DNA of 35,053 bases from Roseibium sediminis (GTDB lineage: Bacteria; Pseudomonadota; Alphaproteobacteria; Rhizobiales; Stappiaceae): the NCBI RefSeq assembly GCF_008711325.1, contig NZ_VXDB01000029.1:1-35053 (forward strand), given 5' to 3'. The notes under the pieces were generated by a model. The model made no database searches. It saw only the letters and a list, made by a program, of their open reading frames with translations, and had not been told where the DNA came from. Below are positions 26,055-34,886 of this stretch, piece by piece; the stretch's first letter is position 1; each line of letters opens with the position of its first letter. The translations under genes and the position numbers were made by a program.

Positions 26055-29000
26055 ATGAATGAACGACGTACCGGGATAGCCGATCTAAGCCTTGTCAAGA
26101 CCACCGTGAAGCGGTTGGTCTGGAATGGCATTAAATATGCCGCGCGCAGCGACAGTGGCGTAGTGACCGCGGTCGGATCTCCGATGTGGACTGGCGTTCG
26201 CTTCGCCGCGCGACGCTTCCATAGCGTCCTGGCCTACATCGGTAGGCTGCTGGTGACTCCCAAGGTCATCCTACTTCTTAAGGGTTTTGAGGTCTCCCAG
26301 AGGCTCGACCTCCGCGATGGAAACATCAAAGGCATTGCTTTGCTATTCGCCACTTTCCAGCGAAGCAATGACTGCACCGTCGAAATAGTCCTGCACGAAC
26401 GCACTGGTCGGGTCCTCTACCGCGAGACGGTGGCTGGCAGAAATCTCGGTGACAACGAGCATTATTGGCTTAATCTCGAAGATGTGCAGGAACTAGACCC
26501 GAAGGCCGGTATCTGGCTGACTGTCCGCTCGGACGGTGTGCCAGGTAATCATGTGGCGCTCTGGCGTGCCTTTGGTGGCCGACACCATTTTTGGTTGCGT
26601 TGCTCGACCGACGACTTCGCAGTTCCGCCCGACGAGGCTAGTGTAGGGCTTCCTTTCCCCGGCAGCCAGCTGTCGCTGTTGCTGCAGCATGATGATAGAT
26701 CATTCTGTTACCGTCGGGATGAACCGAAGCAGGAAGTGTTGGTTGCGGTCCCGCGACGGGTCGCCCTGCTCGCTACTGACGGCTCCCGTGGCGCCGATTA
26801 CTGGCAAAATCGATTGCAACCTTCCGACCGGTTGGACATTGTCACTATCCCCCTTGTCGAACTGACAAATGAGCGCCTGAACCAAGCTGGCGCCGACCTA
26901 CTACTTCTGCCTGCGAAAGCGGAAGTCGGAGCTGCTCGAACGGCTGCCCTGCTTGCCCGCAATTTCGGCATCCCGGTAGCTCTCGTCGCGCTTGACGTGG
27001 CTGTGCCCGAGCCGCGCCAGATCAAGGCTTGGCCATTCTTCGCCGACTTCCTGCTCTCCGATCAGACGGCACAGTGCGAACTGTTCTCTCCAAGCTTGCA
27101 CATCGCCGACGTACCGGTTGCACACGCCGTCGAGCAAGTGCTCGGTGCCTATCGTCAGCGCAGGCTGCCGAAGATCTCACTGGTCACTATTCTGCACGCC
27201 AAAGGCGACCAGATCGGCGCAGTGTTCGAGTCCTATTTCAGCCAGACTTATGCCGGTGAGTTCGAAATAATATTCGTCGATGACGCCAGCCCCGCTGCGG
27301 AGTCGGAACGCATTGCGGATCTCTTTGCCGAGCTGCAGGAGCGCCTCCAACCAGTTACCCGGATTAGTCATCGTATCATTCGCAACGATAGGAATCTGGG
27401 CAACTGCATATCGCGGAACCGCGGTGTCGATGCGGCGACGGGTGATATCATAGTCATCATAGACGCCGATTGCATGCTTAACCGGGATTACCTCAAGGCC
27501 CATGCCGACGCGCATTCATACCTGGATTGCGATGTGGTCATTGGTCCGCACAACATTGAGACCAATGACGCGCCGCCGCTGCAGTTCCTCGATGAACTGG
27601 AGCGCTGTCCTGAGCGTGCTTTGGCGCTGTCTGAGCTGCAGGACCCGATCAATCTTCACAGCTTCCTCAACTGCATCACTCGTAATTTCTCGATCAAGCG
27701 GGTAGCGGTTGACGGGCCACTTTTCGATCCGGCCTTCTCCTATTCTCGCGACCCGGCCACCGGCTTCGGCTGGGAGGACGTTGAGATGGGTTACCGGCTT
27801 TATCAACGCGGATTGCGTATCAAGTTTACTACAGATGCCTTTAGCGTACATATCTCCCATCCCTCTGGCATCTCGGACGCTGAGAAGCTGCGCCGAAGCT
27901 TCAAGAATTTCAGAAAATTGTTCGACAAGCATCCCGAACTTGGCCTGGCAGCCCGCCGCTGGGCATCGGGCAAATTCCAGCTGCTGCTTGATTGGGAGCA
28001 GAGACTTGCGATGGAGACCATCGAGCTACCCGATCGCAGAGCAGTCGATAAGCATTTCAAGAGCATCAACGGTAAGACGTTTTTCATTGGAACTCAGCGG
28101 AGGCTGAGGGTGCTGACCTATCGCTGGCACGTACCGCACCAGTACGAACTCTACAAGCTGCCGCACGAATTCTTCTTGGTCACCGGTCTTGGTACACCGA
28201 TGGGAAACTGGGAATACGGTCAGCGTCCGAAGCCAGCCAACGCCAATTTCATTGCTGCGGCTGAGGTTGACCCGCGCGATTTCGACGTTGCGATCCTTCA
28301 TTTCGACGAAAACGTGCTGTCGTACGAGAATACCAATGGCAAGATCGGCGCCGACTGGGGCGCATCATTTCGCTGGTTTGTTGAGAATGTCGATCTACCT
28401 AAGGTGGCTGTCTGCCATGGCACCCCTCAATTCCACGGCCAGTACACACCGGGCTACAACAAGCCCGATCTCATGCAAGTAATTGAGAAGGCACGGACCC
28501 GACTGGTCGAATACGTGAGAGACATTGAGGTCGTCTGTAACTCGCACCAGGCCCATGGCGAGTGGAATTTCCATCGTTCGCGCGTCATCTGGCATGGTTT
28601 CGACCCGACCGAGTTCCAGCAAACCACCTACCGGGGTGGCATCCTTTCGCCGCTCGGCCCGCTGGTCACCTCGCGCCCGCATTATCGTGGTTTTTACCTC
28701 TACCAGCAGGTGTTCGACGAAAGCTATCCACGAGAGTTCCTGCCGAGCCAGCTTGCGGTTCCGGAACCGGATATCGACTATGTCGATAATATCTATGCCA
28801 TTGGTAAGTACCGCAATTACGTTGATCAACTGCGCGGCTACAGCGTATATTTCAATCCTACCTTGCGGTCGCCAATGCCACGTGCGCGCGGCGAGCCCAT
28901 GATGTGCGGTCTCGTCACGGTTAACGCCAACAATCACGACGTTGAGATGTTCATTAAGAACGGAGTCAATGGCTTCTATGCGAATGAGGCGGGCGAGCTG

Positions 29001-29141
29001 AGGGAGCAGCTTCTATATCTGATGCGCAACCCCGAAGCGACGCGAAAAATAGGAGCTGAGGCGCGACGGACGGCTATGGACGTGTTCAATCATGATCGCT
29101 ATCTGGCCAGCTGGAGCAACTTGCTCGCCTCGGTTACCTAG
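26055..29141 (+). CDS. Multidomain glycosyltransferase: beta module + GT2 + GT4-like
   Basis: 1028 residues. ATG 26055 is preferred because AGGA lies ten bases before it, whereas it is only one base from the ATG at 26046. After a basic start, residues about 75-215 form a beta-rich accessory module (VSQRLDLRDGNIKGIALLFA). About 215-375 is a spacer of Rossmann-like appearance. Residues about 376-660 are a GT2 domain: SLVTILHAKGDQIGAVF, FVDDAS (D409, D410), NDRNLGNCISRNRGVDAATGD and DxD at D470/D472, then FGWEDVEMGYRLYQRG. Residues about 680-1028 are a GT4-like domain: RVLTYRWHVPHQYELYK, VAVCHGTPQ, SPMPRARGEPMMCGLVTVNA. It probably adds two different sugars in succession in the cytoplasm. Tandem GT domains of this kind are common in ABC-exported glycans. 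Confidence 0.88.
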   Translation: MNERRTGIADLSLVKTTVKRLVWNGIKYAARSDSGVVTAVGSPMWTGVRFAARRFHSVLAYIGRLLVTPKVILLLKGFEVSQRLDLRDGNIKGIALLFATFQRSNDCTVEIVLHERTGRVLYRETVAGRNLGDNEHYWLNLEDVQELDPKAGIWLTVRSDGVPGNHVALWRAFGGRHHFWLRCSTDDFAVPPDEASVGLPFPGSQLSLLLQHDDRSFCYRRDEPKQEVLVAVPRRVALLATDGSRGADYWQNRLQPSDRLDIVTIPLVELTNERLNQAGADLLLLPAKAEVGAARTAALLARNFGIPVALVALDVAVPEPRQIKAWPFFADFLLSDQTAQCELFSPSLHIADVPVAHAVEQVLGAYRQRRLPKISLVTILHAKGDQIGAVFESYFSQTYAGEFEIIFVDDASPAAESERIADLFAELQERLQPVTRISHRIIRNDRNLGNCISRNRGVDAATGDIIVIIDADCMLNRDYLKAHADAHSYLDCDVVIGPHNIETNDAPPLQFLDELERCPERALALSELQDPINLHSFLNCITRNFSIKRVAVDGPLFDPAFSYSRDPATGFGWEDVEMGYRLYQRGLRIKFTTDAFSVHISHPSGISDAEKLRRSFKNFRKLFDKHPELGLAARRWASGKFQLLLDWEQRLAMETIELPDRRAVDKHFKSINGKTFFIGTQRRLRVLTYRWHVPHQYELYKLPHEFFLVTGLGTPMGNWEYGQRPKPANANFIAAAEVDPRDFDVAILHFDENVLSYENTNGKIGADWGASFRWFVENVDLPKVAVCHGTPQFHGQYTPGYNKPDLMQVIEKARTRLVEYVRDIEVVCNSHQAHGEWNFHRSRVIWHGFDPTEFQQTTYRGGILSPLGPLVTSRPHYRGFYLYQQVFDESYPREFLPSQLAVPEPDIDYVDNIYAIGKYRNYVDQLRGYSVYFNPTLRSPMPRARGEPMMCGLVTVNANNHDVEMFIKNGVNGFYANEAGELREQLLYLMRNPEATRKIGAEARRTAMDVFNHDRYLASWSNLLASVT

Positions 29142-29196
29142 GCTCGACTACACTTAATGAACAGCAGATAAGCTTCTTGTACTGGATTGTAGCGGG

Positions 29197-30582
29197 ATGT
29201 TTGCCACCAGTGTGATTTCCGAACGGAGCGTTGTAGATGTCAGGCGTCGTCTGCTAGTGGTATGCAACGACGTTATTGGCACGCAGATGGCCGGTTCGGC
29301 GATCCGTTGCATTGAAATTGCCCGGGCGTTGTTTCATGACTTCGATGTCACCGTTACCGCGCCGCGGGTGGAAGGTGGGCTCGACTTGCCGTTTCCAGTG
29401 TTGGAAACCGACCAACGCCACCATCGCCAACTCGCTGATTGCGCAGACGTCATCCTAGTGCAGGGCAATGCCCTGATCCGCCATCCGTTCCTGAAGCGCG
29501 CCCGGGCGGCGTTGATCGCCGATCTCTACTGCCCGCTTCCGCTCGAGTATCACCAATCGTCGCAGGGCGTCGAGATCGGCACACGCATGGCGGCTGGTAG
29601 TTATGCTGCCCGCGTCATGGCTGAGCAGTTAGCCTACTGCGACTACTTCCTGTGCGCCAGCGAGAAGCAGCTCGACTTCTGGGCGGGGGCGCTTGCGATG
29701 GCGGGCCGGATCAACGGTCTGCGTTGGCCCGAAGCCAGTCATGCCTCGCTTGACGAGCTGCTCGCCGTAATTCCGTTTGGCCTACCCGATGAACCGCCGG
29801 TGCCAACCGCGCCGCAGCTCCGTCGGCAATTTGGCATTCCCGCAGATGCCTTCGTGGCGCTGTGGGGCGGCGGCCTCTACCAGTGGTTTGACCCACTGAC
29901 CATCATCAAGGCGGTCGGCGAGCTAGCCGGTACAGACCGACCGGTGCATCTTGTCTTCATCGGCATCAAGCACCCAAATCCTGAAATCCATCAGCATAGC
30001 ATTGTCCGCGAAGCGATCGACCTCGCCGAACGGCTTGGCCTCAAAGACCGTTTCGTCCATTTCAATTTTGGCTGGGTTCCCTTCAGTGAACGGCAGAGTT
30101 TCTTTCTCGACGCCAACGTCGGGGTGAGCGCGCATTTCGACAATCCCGAGACCCGATTCTCCTTCCGTACACGCATGCTCGACTATTTGTGGTGTGGCCT
30201 GCCGATCGTCACCAGCGCTGGTGATAACTTCGCCGACATAGTCGAGCACCGACAGCTCGGCGCAGTAGTCGCCTGCGAGGATGTCGATGGCTGGATCAAG
30301 GCTCTGCGAAATCTGAGCAACGATCGGACCCTTGCTGATGCCTGCTCGCGCCGGGTCGCGGAGACAGCCGCGAACTATCGATGGCAAGTAGTAACGGAAC
30401 CACTGCGCGCGGTTGTGCAGACGCTCGCGCCGGCCTCCGACCGCGACTTCGCCAGAAGTTATTTCCACTCTCGACGCGTGAGGCCTAGCCTGTTGCGGCG
30501 GGTACGCTACATATACGAGACTGGCGGGCTGCGTTCGGTCGGAAACACCTTCCGGAGGCGCATCAGACGGTTCTTCTGTTAG
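29197..30582 (+). CDS. GT4-like glycosyltransferase
   Basis: 461 residues. The GT-B N-terminal half begins LLVVCNDVIGTQMAGSAIRCIEIARAL. The donor half has ALWGGGLYQWFDPLTIIKAV, LVFIGIKHPNPEIHQ, HFNFGWVPFSERQSFFLDANVGVS, ETRFSFRTRMLDYLWCGLPIVTSAGD. The C terminus is a basic tail (TFRRRIRRFFC) that may touch the membrane. The ATG at 29197 has only GCGGG immediately before it, so the exact start is uncertain. It lies 55 bases after the multidomain transferase and six bases before the first possible start of the next gene. Confidence 0.86.
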   Translation: MFATSVISERSVVDVRRRLLVVCNDVIGTQMAGSAIRCIEIARALFHDFDVTVTAPRVEGGLDLPFPVLETDQRHHRQLADCADVILVQGNALIRHPFLKRARAALIADLYCPLPLEYHQSSQGVEIGTRMAAGSYAARVMAEQLAYCDYFLCASEKQLDFWAGALAMAGRINGLRWPEASHASLDELLAVIPFGLPDEPPVPTAPQLRRQFGIPADAFVALWGGGLYQWFDPLTIIKAVGELAGTDRPVHLVFIGIKHPNPEIHQHSIVREAIDLAERLGLKDRFVHFNFGWVPFSERQSFFLDANVGVSAHFDNPETRFSFRTRMLDYLWCGLPIVTSAGDNFADIVEHRQLGAVVACEDVDGWIKALRNLSNDRTLADACSRRVAETAANYRWQVVTEPLRAVVQTLAPASDRDFARSYFHSRRVRPSLLRRVRYIYETGGLRSVGNTFRRRIRRFFC

Positions 30583-30638
30583 AATAGATGAACCGCATGC
30601 CTGACTCAGCCGCCTCGTCCCGAAAGGACCGACTCTGC

Positions 30639-31550
30639 ATGAACCTTGAAGCGCCTGATATTTGTGCCGTCATCGTCAGCTATTTTCCCGACCGGGAGAA
30701 GCTTGCGAGCCTACTGGACGCGCTGTACGATCAGGTTCAGCACATTGTGGTCATCGACAACGGCTCGTCGGATGCGCAGGTCGCATGGATCGAGGACGCT
30801 GCTTCGACTCCCGGCCCCATTCTCATCCGGCTCGGCGACAACATGGGCATCGCCCGGGCACAGAACGTCGGCATAGAGCAGGCCCGCAAGCTCGGCTGCA
30901 ATGCGGTCATTCTGTTCGACCACGACAGTATGCCAGAGCCTGGCATGGTGCAGAACCTGTTCGAGGTACTGCGTCGTCTCGCCGTTGCCGGCAAGCCGGT
31001 CGCGGCGGTTGGTCCTCGTTATACCGATACCCGCCAGGACAACCCCCCGCCGTTCATCCGGATAGAAGGTTTTTCGGTCGTACGCCAACGCTGCGTCTGC
31101 GAGGACGCATTGGTCGAGGTTGACTACCTAATCGCGTCCGGCTGTCTGATGCCGATGGCGGCGCTGGAGCGAACCGGGCCAATGCGCGACGAACTGTTCA
31201 TCGACTACGTCGACATCGAGTGGGGGTTGCGCGCAAAGGCGGCGGGACTACAAAGCTACGGCGTGTGCGGCGCCCGTATGCAGCACGAGCTTGGTGATAC
31301 GCCGATCCGTTTTGGAGATCGCATGATTCCATTGCACAGCCCGCTGCGTCACTACTATCATTTCCGCAACGCAGTCTGGTTATACCGGCAAACCGGCTAT
31401 CCGATAAATTGGCGGATAGTCGACGGATATCGTCTGCTCCTCAAATACGGCTTTTATTCATTGTTCGCCAAGCCGCGTCACCTCCACTGGTGGATGATGA
31501 CCAAAGGCATTGCGCACGGACTGATTGGACGACTCGGTCGATTGAGCTAA
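30639..31550 (+). CDS. GT2 glycosyltransferase, rhamnosyltransferase-like
   Basis: About 303 residues from ATG 30639, with AGGA ten bases upstream and the family's first strand (ICAVIVSYFPDREKLASLLDAL) directly after. An ATG at 30588 in the same frame would add 17 polar residues. GT-A motifs are HIVVIDNGSSD, GDNMGIARAQNVGIEQA and the DxD-like ILFDHDSMPEPGM. YLIASGCLMPMAALERTG and DYVDIEWGLRAKAAG fit the RfbF/rhamnosyltransferase group. The C terminus carries HYYHFRNAVWLYR, also typical of that group. The sugar could be rhamnose, but fucose is the 6-deoxyhexose whose synthesis is encoded here. It is the last polysaccharide gene before the IS66 element. Confidence 0.88.
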   Translation: MNLEAPDICAVIVSYFPDREKLASLLDALYDQVQHIVVIDNGSSDAQVAWIEDAASTPGPILIRLGDNMGIARAQNVGIEQARKLGCNAVILFDHDSMPEPGMVQNLFEVLRRLAVAGKPVAAVGPRYTDTRQDNPPPFIRIEGFSVVRQRCVCEDALVEVDYLIASGCLMPMAALERTGPMRDELFIDYVDIEWGLRAKAAGLQSYGVCGARMQHELGDTPIRFGDRMIPLHSPLRHYYHFRNAVWLYRQTGYPINWRIVDGYRLLLKYGFYSLFAKPRHLHWWMMTKGIAHGLIGRLGRLS

Positions 31551-31725
31551 CGACATCCGTACGTGCAGTACAAATCCACACTCATTGGGTTGTAGAGGTA
31601 GTCGCAGGATTTCGGATCAGTTGCTAGGTGTTTGATCCCAGATTTTGAGTAAGACCGCATGTCTTTCTCGCAACGGCCCGTCCTCGATCAGCCTGTAACT
31701 TGATCGCATAGCGGCGGATACCGTT
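31551..31725. other. Spacer between the polysaccharide locus and IS66, possible - strand relic
   Basis: 175 bases. Read on the - strand from the IS66 edge, one frame runs from 31725 to a stop near 31629 (GIRRYAIKLQADRGRAVARK, then TCGLTQNLGSNT). It looks like the truncated C terminus of some gene, but I do not recognise it and a chance frame is possible. A TAAGACCGCA decamer at 31650-31659 also occurs at the other side of the IS (34235-34244). Confidence 0.3.
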
Positions 31726-31747
31726 GTAAGCGTTGTCAGCGCCTCAC
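31726..31747 (+). repeat. IS66 left terminal inverted repeat
   Basis: Begins GTAAGCGTT, identical to the first nine bases of the other end. It lies beyond the 3' end of tnpC. Confidence 0.85.
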
Positions 31748-31754
31748 GGCAGTT

Positions 31755-33335
31755 TCAGCTTGACGGGTTGAAGTTCCATGGCAGGAATTCGTCGATCCGG
31801 CTTTTTGGATGGCCGGTTGCGATTGCTTCGAGGGTGGCCTTGAGGTAGGCGAAGGGCTCCACGTTGTTGATTTTCGCGGTCTCGATGAGCGATGCGATGC
31901 GGCCCCATGTTCGACCGCCCTCGTCATGGCCTGCGAACAGGGCATTCTTCCGGTTCAGGGCAATTGGCCGGATCAGGTTCTCGACACTGTTGCTATCAAT
32001 CTCGACACGGCCGTCGTGGAGGAAGGTCTGCAAACCGTCCCAGTGACGATGGATGTAGGCAAGCTTCTCGCCGAGGCGGGACTTGGCGGAGGTCCGGCGG
32101 CGTTGCTTTTGCAGCCATTCACCGAAGGCTGCGACCAGAGGCGCGGTTCTAGCCTTCCGGGTCGCGAGCCGCTGCCCTGGCGCCGTGCCGCGGATATCGG
32201 CCTCGATCCTGTAGAGCTCGGCAATCCGTCGCAGGCCCTCGGCGGCGATTTCTGAGCCGTCGCGGTCGAACACTTCCTTCAGTTTCCGCCGTGCATGCGC
32301 CCAACAATGGGCAACGCGGATCGGATCGCCGCCCTTGCGGGAGGGGCGCGTCAGGCAGTTGCAGCCCTGGTAGCCGTCGAGTTGCAGGATCCCGTCGAAG
32401 CCGGCAAGGAAGCGTTCGGCGTTTTCACCTGCGCGTCCCGGCGCATAGAAGAAGACCACGCCGGGTGGATCGCCGCCGTCCCAGGGCCTGTCGTCCCGGG
32501 CAAGCGCCCATAGATAGCCGGTCTTGGTTTTCCCGCGACCTGGATCGAGCACCGGCGCCGTGGTTTCGTCCATAAACAGCTTGGTGGAGACCTTCAGATG
32601 CGCGGCCAACCGGTCCACGACCGGTTTGAGATGGAAGGCGGCCTTGCCGGTCCAATCGGCCAGTGTCGCGCGATGGATGTCAATCCTCGAGCGGGCCAGG
32701 ATCTGGCTTTGCCGGTACAGCGGACAGTGATCGGCGTATTTGGACACCAGCACGTGGGCAATGGCACCCTCGGTGGGCAAACCACCCTCGATCAGATGAG
32801 CGGGAGCCGACACTTGAGTAACCCCGTCCGTGCAGGACCGGCAGGCATACCTGGGCCGCACAGTCACGATCACACGCAATTGCACAGGCACGATGTCCAG
32901 CCGTTCGCTCCGATCCTCACCGATCTTGTGTATTACCCCGCGGCCGCCCAGTTTCCGGCAATGGGGACACTCAAGACTGTCGGGTTCCATGACGTGTTCA
33001 ATACGCGGCAAATGATCGGGCAGGTTGCCAATATTGCGCTTTGCGGCCCGTTTGCGTTTAGGCTTGTCGCCGCCGGGCACCTGCGCCTGCTTTTGCTCGA
33101 CCTCGGCCACGGCGACCTCAAGGTCTTCGAACGCCAACTGGCGATCATCATCGCTCAGCTTCTCGGACTTCTTGCCGTGGACCACATGGTTCAGCTCGGC
33201 CACCAGATGTTCAAGACGCTTGTTGATCTCTTCCAGTTCCCACACCCGTGCGGCAGTGGCCTGCAAGACCTCGAACGCCGCACGGTAATCCGGTGGCAGG
33301 ATCGAAAGATCAAGGTCTTTGAAAGCAGCGGTCAT
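31755..33335 (-). CDS. tnpC: IS66 transposase TnpC
   Basis: 526 residues, full length for the family. An N-terminal coiled-coil stretch (WELEEINKRLEHLVAELNHVV) is followed by the KRKRAAKRN basic segment. A zinc-binding region comes next (CPHC, then CRSC about 50 residues later). The DDE catalytic core follows, with Asp in LFMDETTAPVLDPG, Asp in ILQLDGYQGC, and Glu in IDSNSVENLIRPIALNRKN, with the late GHDEGG motif. It ends with the family's GHPKSRIDEFLPWNF. It catalyses transposition together with TnpA and TnpB. 55 bases separate it from tnpB. Confidence 0.95.
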   Translation of the reverse strand: MTAAFKDLDLSILPPDYRAAFEVLQATAARVWELEEINKRLEHLVAELNHVVHGKKSEKLSDDDRQLAFEDLEVAVAEVEQKQAQVPGGDKPKRKRAAKRNIGNLPDHLPRIEHVMEPDSLECPHCRKLGGRGVIHKIGEDRSERLDIVPVQLRVIVTVRPRYACRSCTDGVTQVSAPAHLIEGGLPTEGAIAHVLVSKYADHCPLYRQSQILARSRIDIHRATLADWTGKAAFHLKPVVDRLAAHLKVSTKLFMDETTAPVLDPGRGKTKTGYLWALARDDRPWDGGDPPGVVFFYAPGRAGENAERFLAGFDGILQLDGYQGCNCLTRPSRKGGDPIRVAHCWAHARRKLKEVFDRDGSEIAAEGLRRIAELYRIEADIRGTAPGQRLATRKARTAPLVAAFGEWLQKQRRRTSAKSRLGEKLAYIHRHWDGLQTFLHDGRVEIDSNSVENLIRPIALNRKNALFAGHDEGGRTWGRIASLIETAKINNVEPFAYLKATLEAIATGHPKSRIDEFLPWNFNPSS

Positions 33336-33390
33336 GGTCGGATTTATACACTGAAGTCAAATCCATGACCCCTGCATTCGACACCATGAT

Positions 33391-33744
33391 TCATTCTGCC
33401 GCAGCGGGCGGGCGGGCCTCCAACGCCTTCACCTTGCGCCAGTCCAGACCCGAGAACAGCGCTTCGAATTGGGCATGGTTCAGCGACATTGCGCCATCCT
33501 TGATGGCGGGCCAGGTGAAGGTCGTATCTTCCAGGCGCTTGTAAGCCATGACCAGGCCGGTTCCGTCAAAATACAACAGTTTCAACCGGTCTGCGCGCTT
33601 GGACCGGAACACAAAAACTGTGCCGGTGAACGGGTCCTTGCGTAGAACAGACTGGACCAACGCGGCGAGGCCGTCGTGCCCTTTGCGAAAATCGACAGGC
33701 CGCGTCGCCACGAAGACCCGCACCCGGTTCGAGGGGAAAATCAT
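33391..33744 (-). CDS. tnpB: IS66 accessory protein TnpB
   Basis: 117 residues, the usual size of IS66 Orf2. It begins MIFPSNRVRVFVATRPVDFR and has GHDGLAALVQ, FVFRSKRADRLKLLYFDGTG and YKRLEDTTFTWP, which define the family. Its start overlaps the tnpA stop by four bases (ATGA), as is typical. The protein is required for transposition in studied relatives, though its biochemical role is unknown. Confidence 0.95.
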   Translation of the reverse strand: MIFPSNRVRVFVATRPVDFRKGHDGLAALVQSVLRKDPFTGTVFVFRSKRADRLKLLYFDGTGLVMAYKRLEDTTFTWPAIKDGAMSLNHAQFEALFSGLDWRKVKALEARPPAAAE

Positions 33745-34124
33745 GACCCACCCCCAAGGGCGCGCACGATACCGGCAATCCTGTCCGGGCTCGCGGAAAC
33801 CTCCAGGCGGATTGTGGTTCCCCCATGAATGATCTCCACCGCGGCCAGCGGCTTTGCGTCCTCTTCAATGGGCGCCAGGGGCGGTTCCAGAACGGCCGGT
33901 ACAAACTCGGCTCCCGGAAGATCCGGCACAACAAGCTTACCTTCCCGGGCCAAACGCCGCCATGCCGAAAGATGATTTGGCTTCATGCCCACGCGGCGGG
34001 CAACCTCGTTCACACTCACGCCCGGCAGATAGGTCTCAGCGACAAGCTGCCCCTTCACTTCTTTGGGCCAACGCCGCTGTCCCCTATCACGTGGTAAAAT
34101 CTCATAACCGCATATGGACCCCAT
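33741..34124 (-). CDS. tnpA: IS66 accessory protein TnpA
   Basis: About 127 residues from an ATG at 34124 (first residues MGSICGYEILPRD); the frame is open to 34166. An HTH of the transposase_8/IS3-IS66 OrfA kind is visible: KGQLVAETYLPGVSVNEVARRVGMKPNHLSAWRRLAREGK. The C-terminal half ends ASPDRIAGIVRALGGGS. It is probably the DNA-binding subunit. Confidence 0.92.
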   Translation of the reverse strand: MGSICGYEILPRDRGQRRWPKEVKGQLVAETYLPGVSVNEVARRVGMKPNHLSAWRRLAREGKLVVPDLPGAEFVPAVLEPPLAPIEEDAKPLAAVEIIHGGTTIRLEVSASPDRIAGIVRALGGGS

Positions 34125-34211
34125 ATGGAGCTCTCTGTGTACTCCCAAACCTGCCTCCATTCCCAAATAGTCAATGGGACTGGTGTCCGATATCAGAACA
34201 AAAACGAAAAG

Positions 34212-34233
34212 GTGGGGTTCCGCGAACGCTTAC
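34212..34233 (-). repeat. IS66 right terminal inverted repeat
   Basis: Reads GTAAGCGTTCG inward on the - strand, upstream of tnpA. Its bases 2-4 (TAA) form the stop codon of the neighbouring UPF0149 gene. Confidence 0.85.
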
Positions 34234-34886
34234 TTAAGACCGCAGCACCGTTTGTATTTCTTGCCTGCCCCGCATGGGCAAGGATCGTTCCAGCCGACTT
34301 TGGTTATAGGCCCCGCATGCGTATCGGGGGTTTGCAGCTTGAGCCTTGCGTGATGAAGGACCTCGATTTGGGATGGGATGACGTCAGCCGCGATGTTTTC
34401 CAATTCCTGGTCAATGTCCTCGGGCTTCGCGTTTGGTTCCGTTGCAATTTCCATGAGACGGGCAATGACGAACAAGGCGTTTTGCAAATCTTCTTCGGCA
34501 TCTATTTCGTAGATCAGCCAAGCGGCGGGCTGCAATTGCATGGCCTGATGGAACCCGTCCACCCACAGCTCCCATAAAGGACTGCCATCTATGTCGATGT
34601 TGTAGATCGGGCTGTAGCGCCTTTGGTTCAGTTGCCGGATGATGTCGTTGTAGTGTCCCATGATTAGGTCGAGAATGTCTTGAGCGTGCTTTTCGTTCTT
34701 GAAGTCCGGGAGCTCTTCGCCCCAGATCAGAGGCAGCCATTCGCTCGGCGCAATGAGGTCGGGACAGACAATGACACCGGCAAGGAAGCCGTCGAGTTCG
34801 CTGAGCAGCATGGCGTCCTCGTCAACCGCCTCGCTGTGCAGGAATGCGTCCAGTTTTAGCAGCCGTCTGGAGAGTTTGCTTGTCAT
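34230..34886 (-). CDS. UPF0149 family protein with C-terminal SEC-C motif
   Basis: 218 residues from ATG 34886; a GTG at 34898 would add four. The N-terminal half is a YecA/YgfB (UPF0149) domain: [44 protein letters not shown] segment, [15 protein letters not shown]. The C terminus is a SEC-C zinc-binding motif ([17 protein letters not shown]). The start overlaps the stop of an IS66-type tnpC fragment (ATGA), suggesting it travels as a passenger gene of that element. The stop codon lies inside the inverted repeat of the adjacent IS66, so the original last residue or residues have been replaced. The function of these passengers is unknown. Confidence 0.85.
   Translation of the reverse strand: MTSKLSRRLLKLDAFLHSEAVDEDAMLLSELDGFLAGVIVCPDLIAPSEWLPLIWGEELPDFKNEKHAQDILDLIMGHYNDIIRQLNQRRYSPIYNIDIDGSPLWELWVDGFHQAMQLQPAAWLIYEIDAEEDLQNALFVIARLMEIATEPNAKPEDIDQELENIAADVIPSQIEVLHHARLKLQTPDTHAGPITKVGWNDPCPCGAGKKYKRCCGLK

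Larger units (their letters stand above)
31726..34233 (-). mobile_element. Complete IS66-family insertion sequence
   Basis: 2508 bases with the standard tnpA-tnpB-tnpC order on the - strand. The ends are imperfect inverted repeats. The left end reads GTAAGCGTTGTCAGCGCCTC from 31726. The right end, read inward on the - strand from 34233, is GTAAGCGTTCGCGGAACCCC. 16 of the first 22 positions match, including the first nine, the IS66-type GTAAGCG end. IS66 elements normally make 8-base target duplications. Here the flanks are ATACCGTT (31718-31725) and TTAAGACC (34234-34241), which do not match. All three genes look intact. Confidence 0.9.

Noticed and set aside
32598..33368. 256-codon + strand frame
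   Set aside because: Antisense shadow of the IS66 tnpC gene.
31641..34244. TAAGACCGCA decamer as a target-site duplication of the IS66
   Set aside because: It is 66 bases away from the left end but only one base away from the right end, and IS66 duplications are 8 bases directly at the ends.
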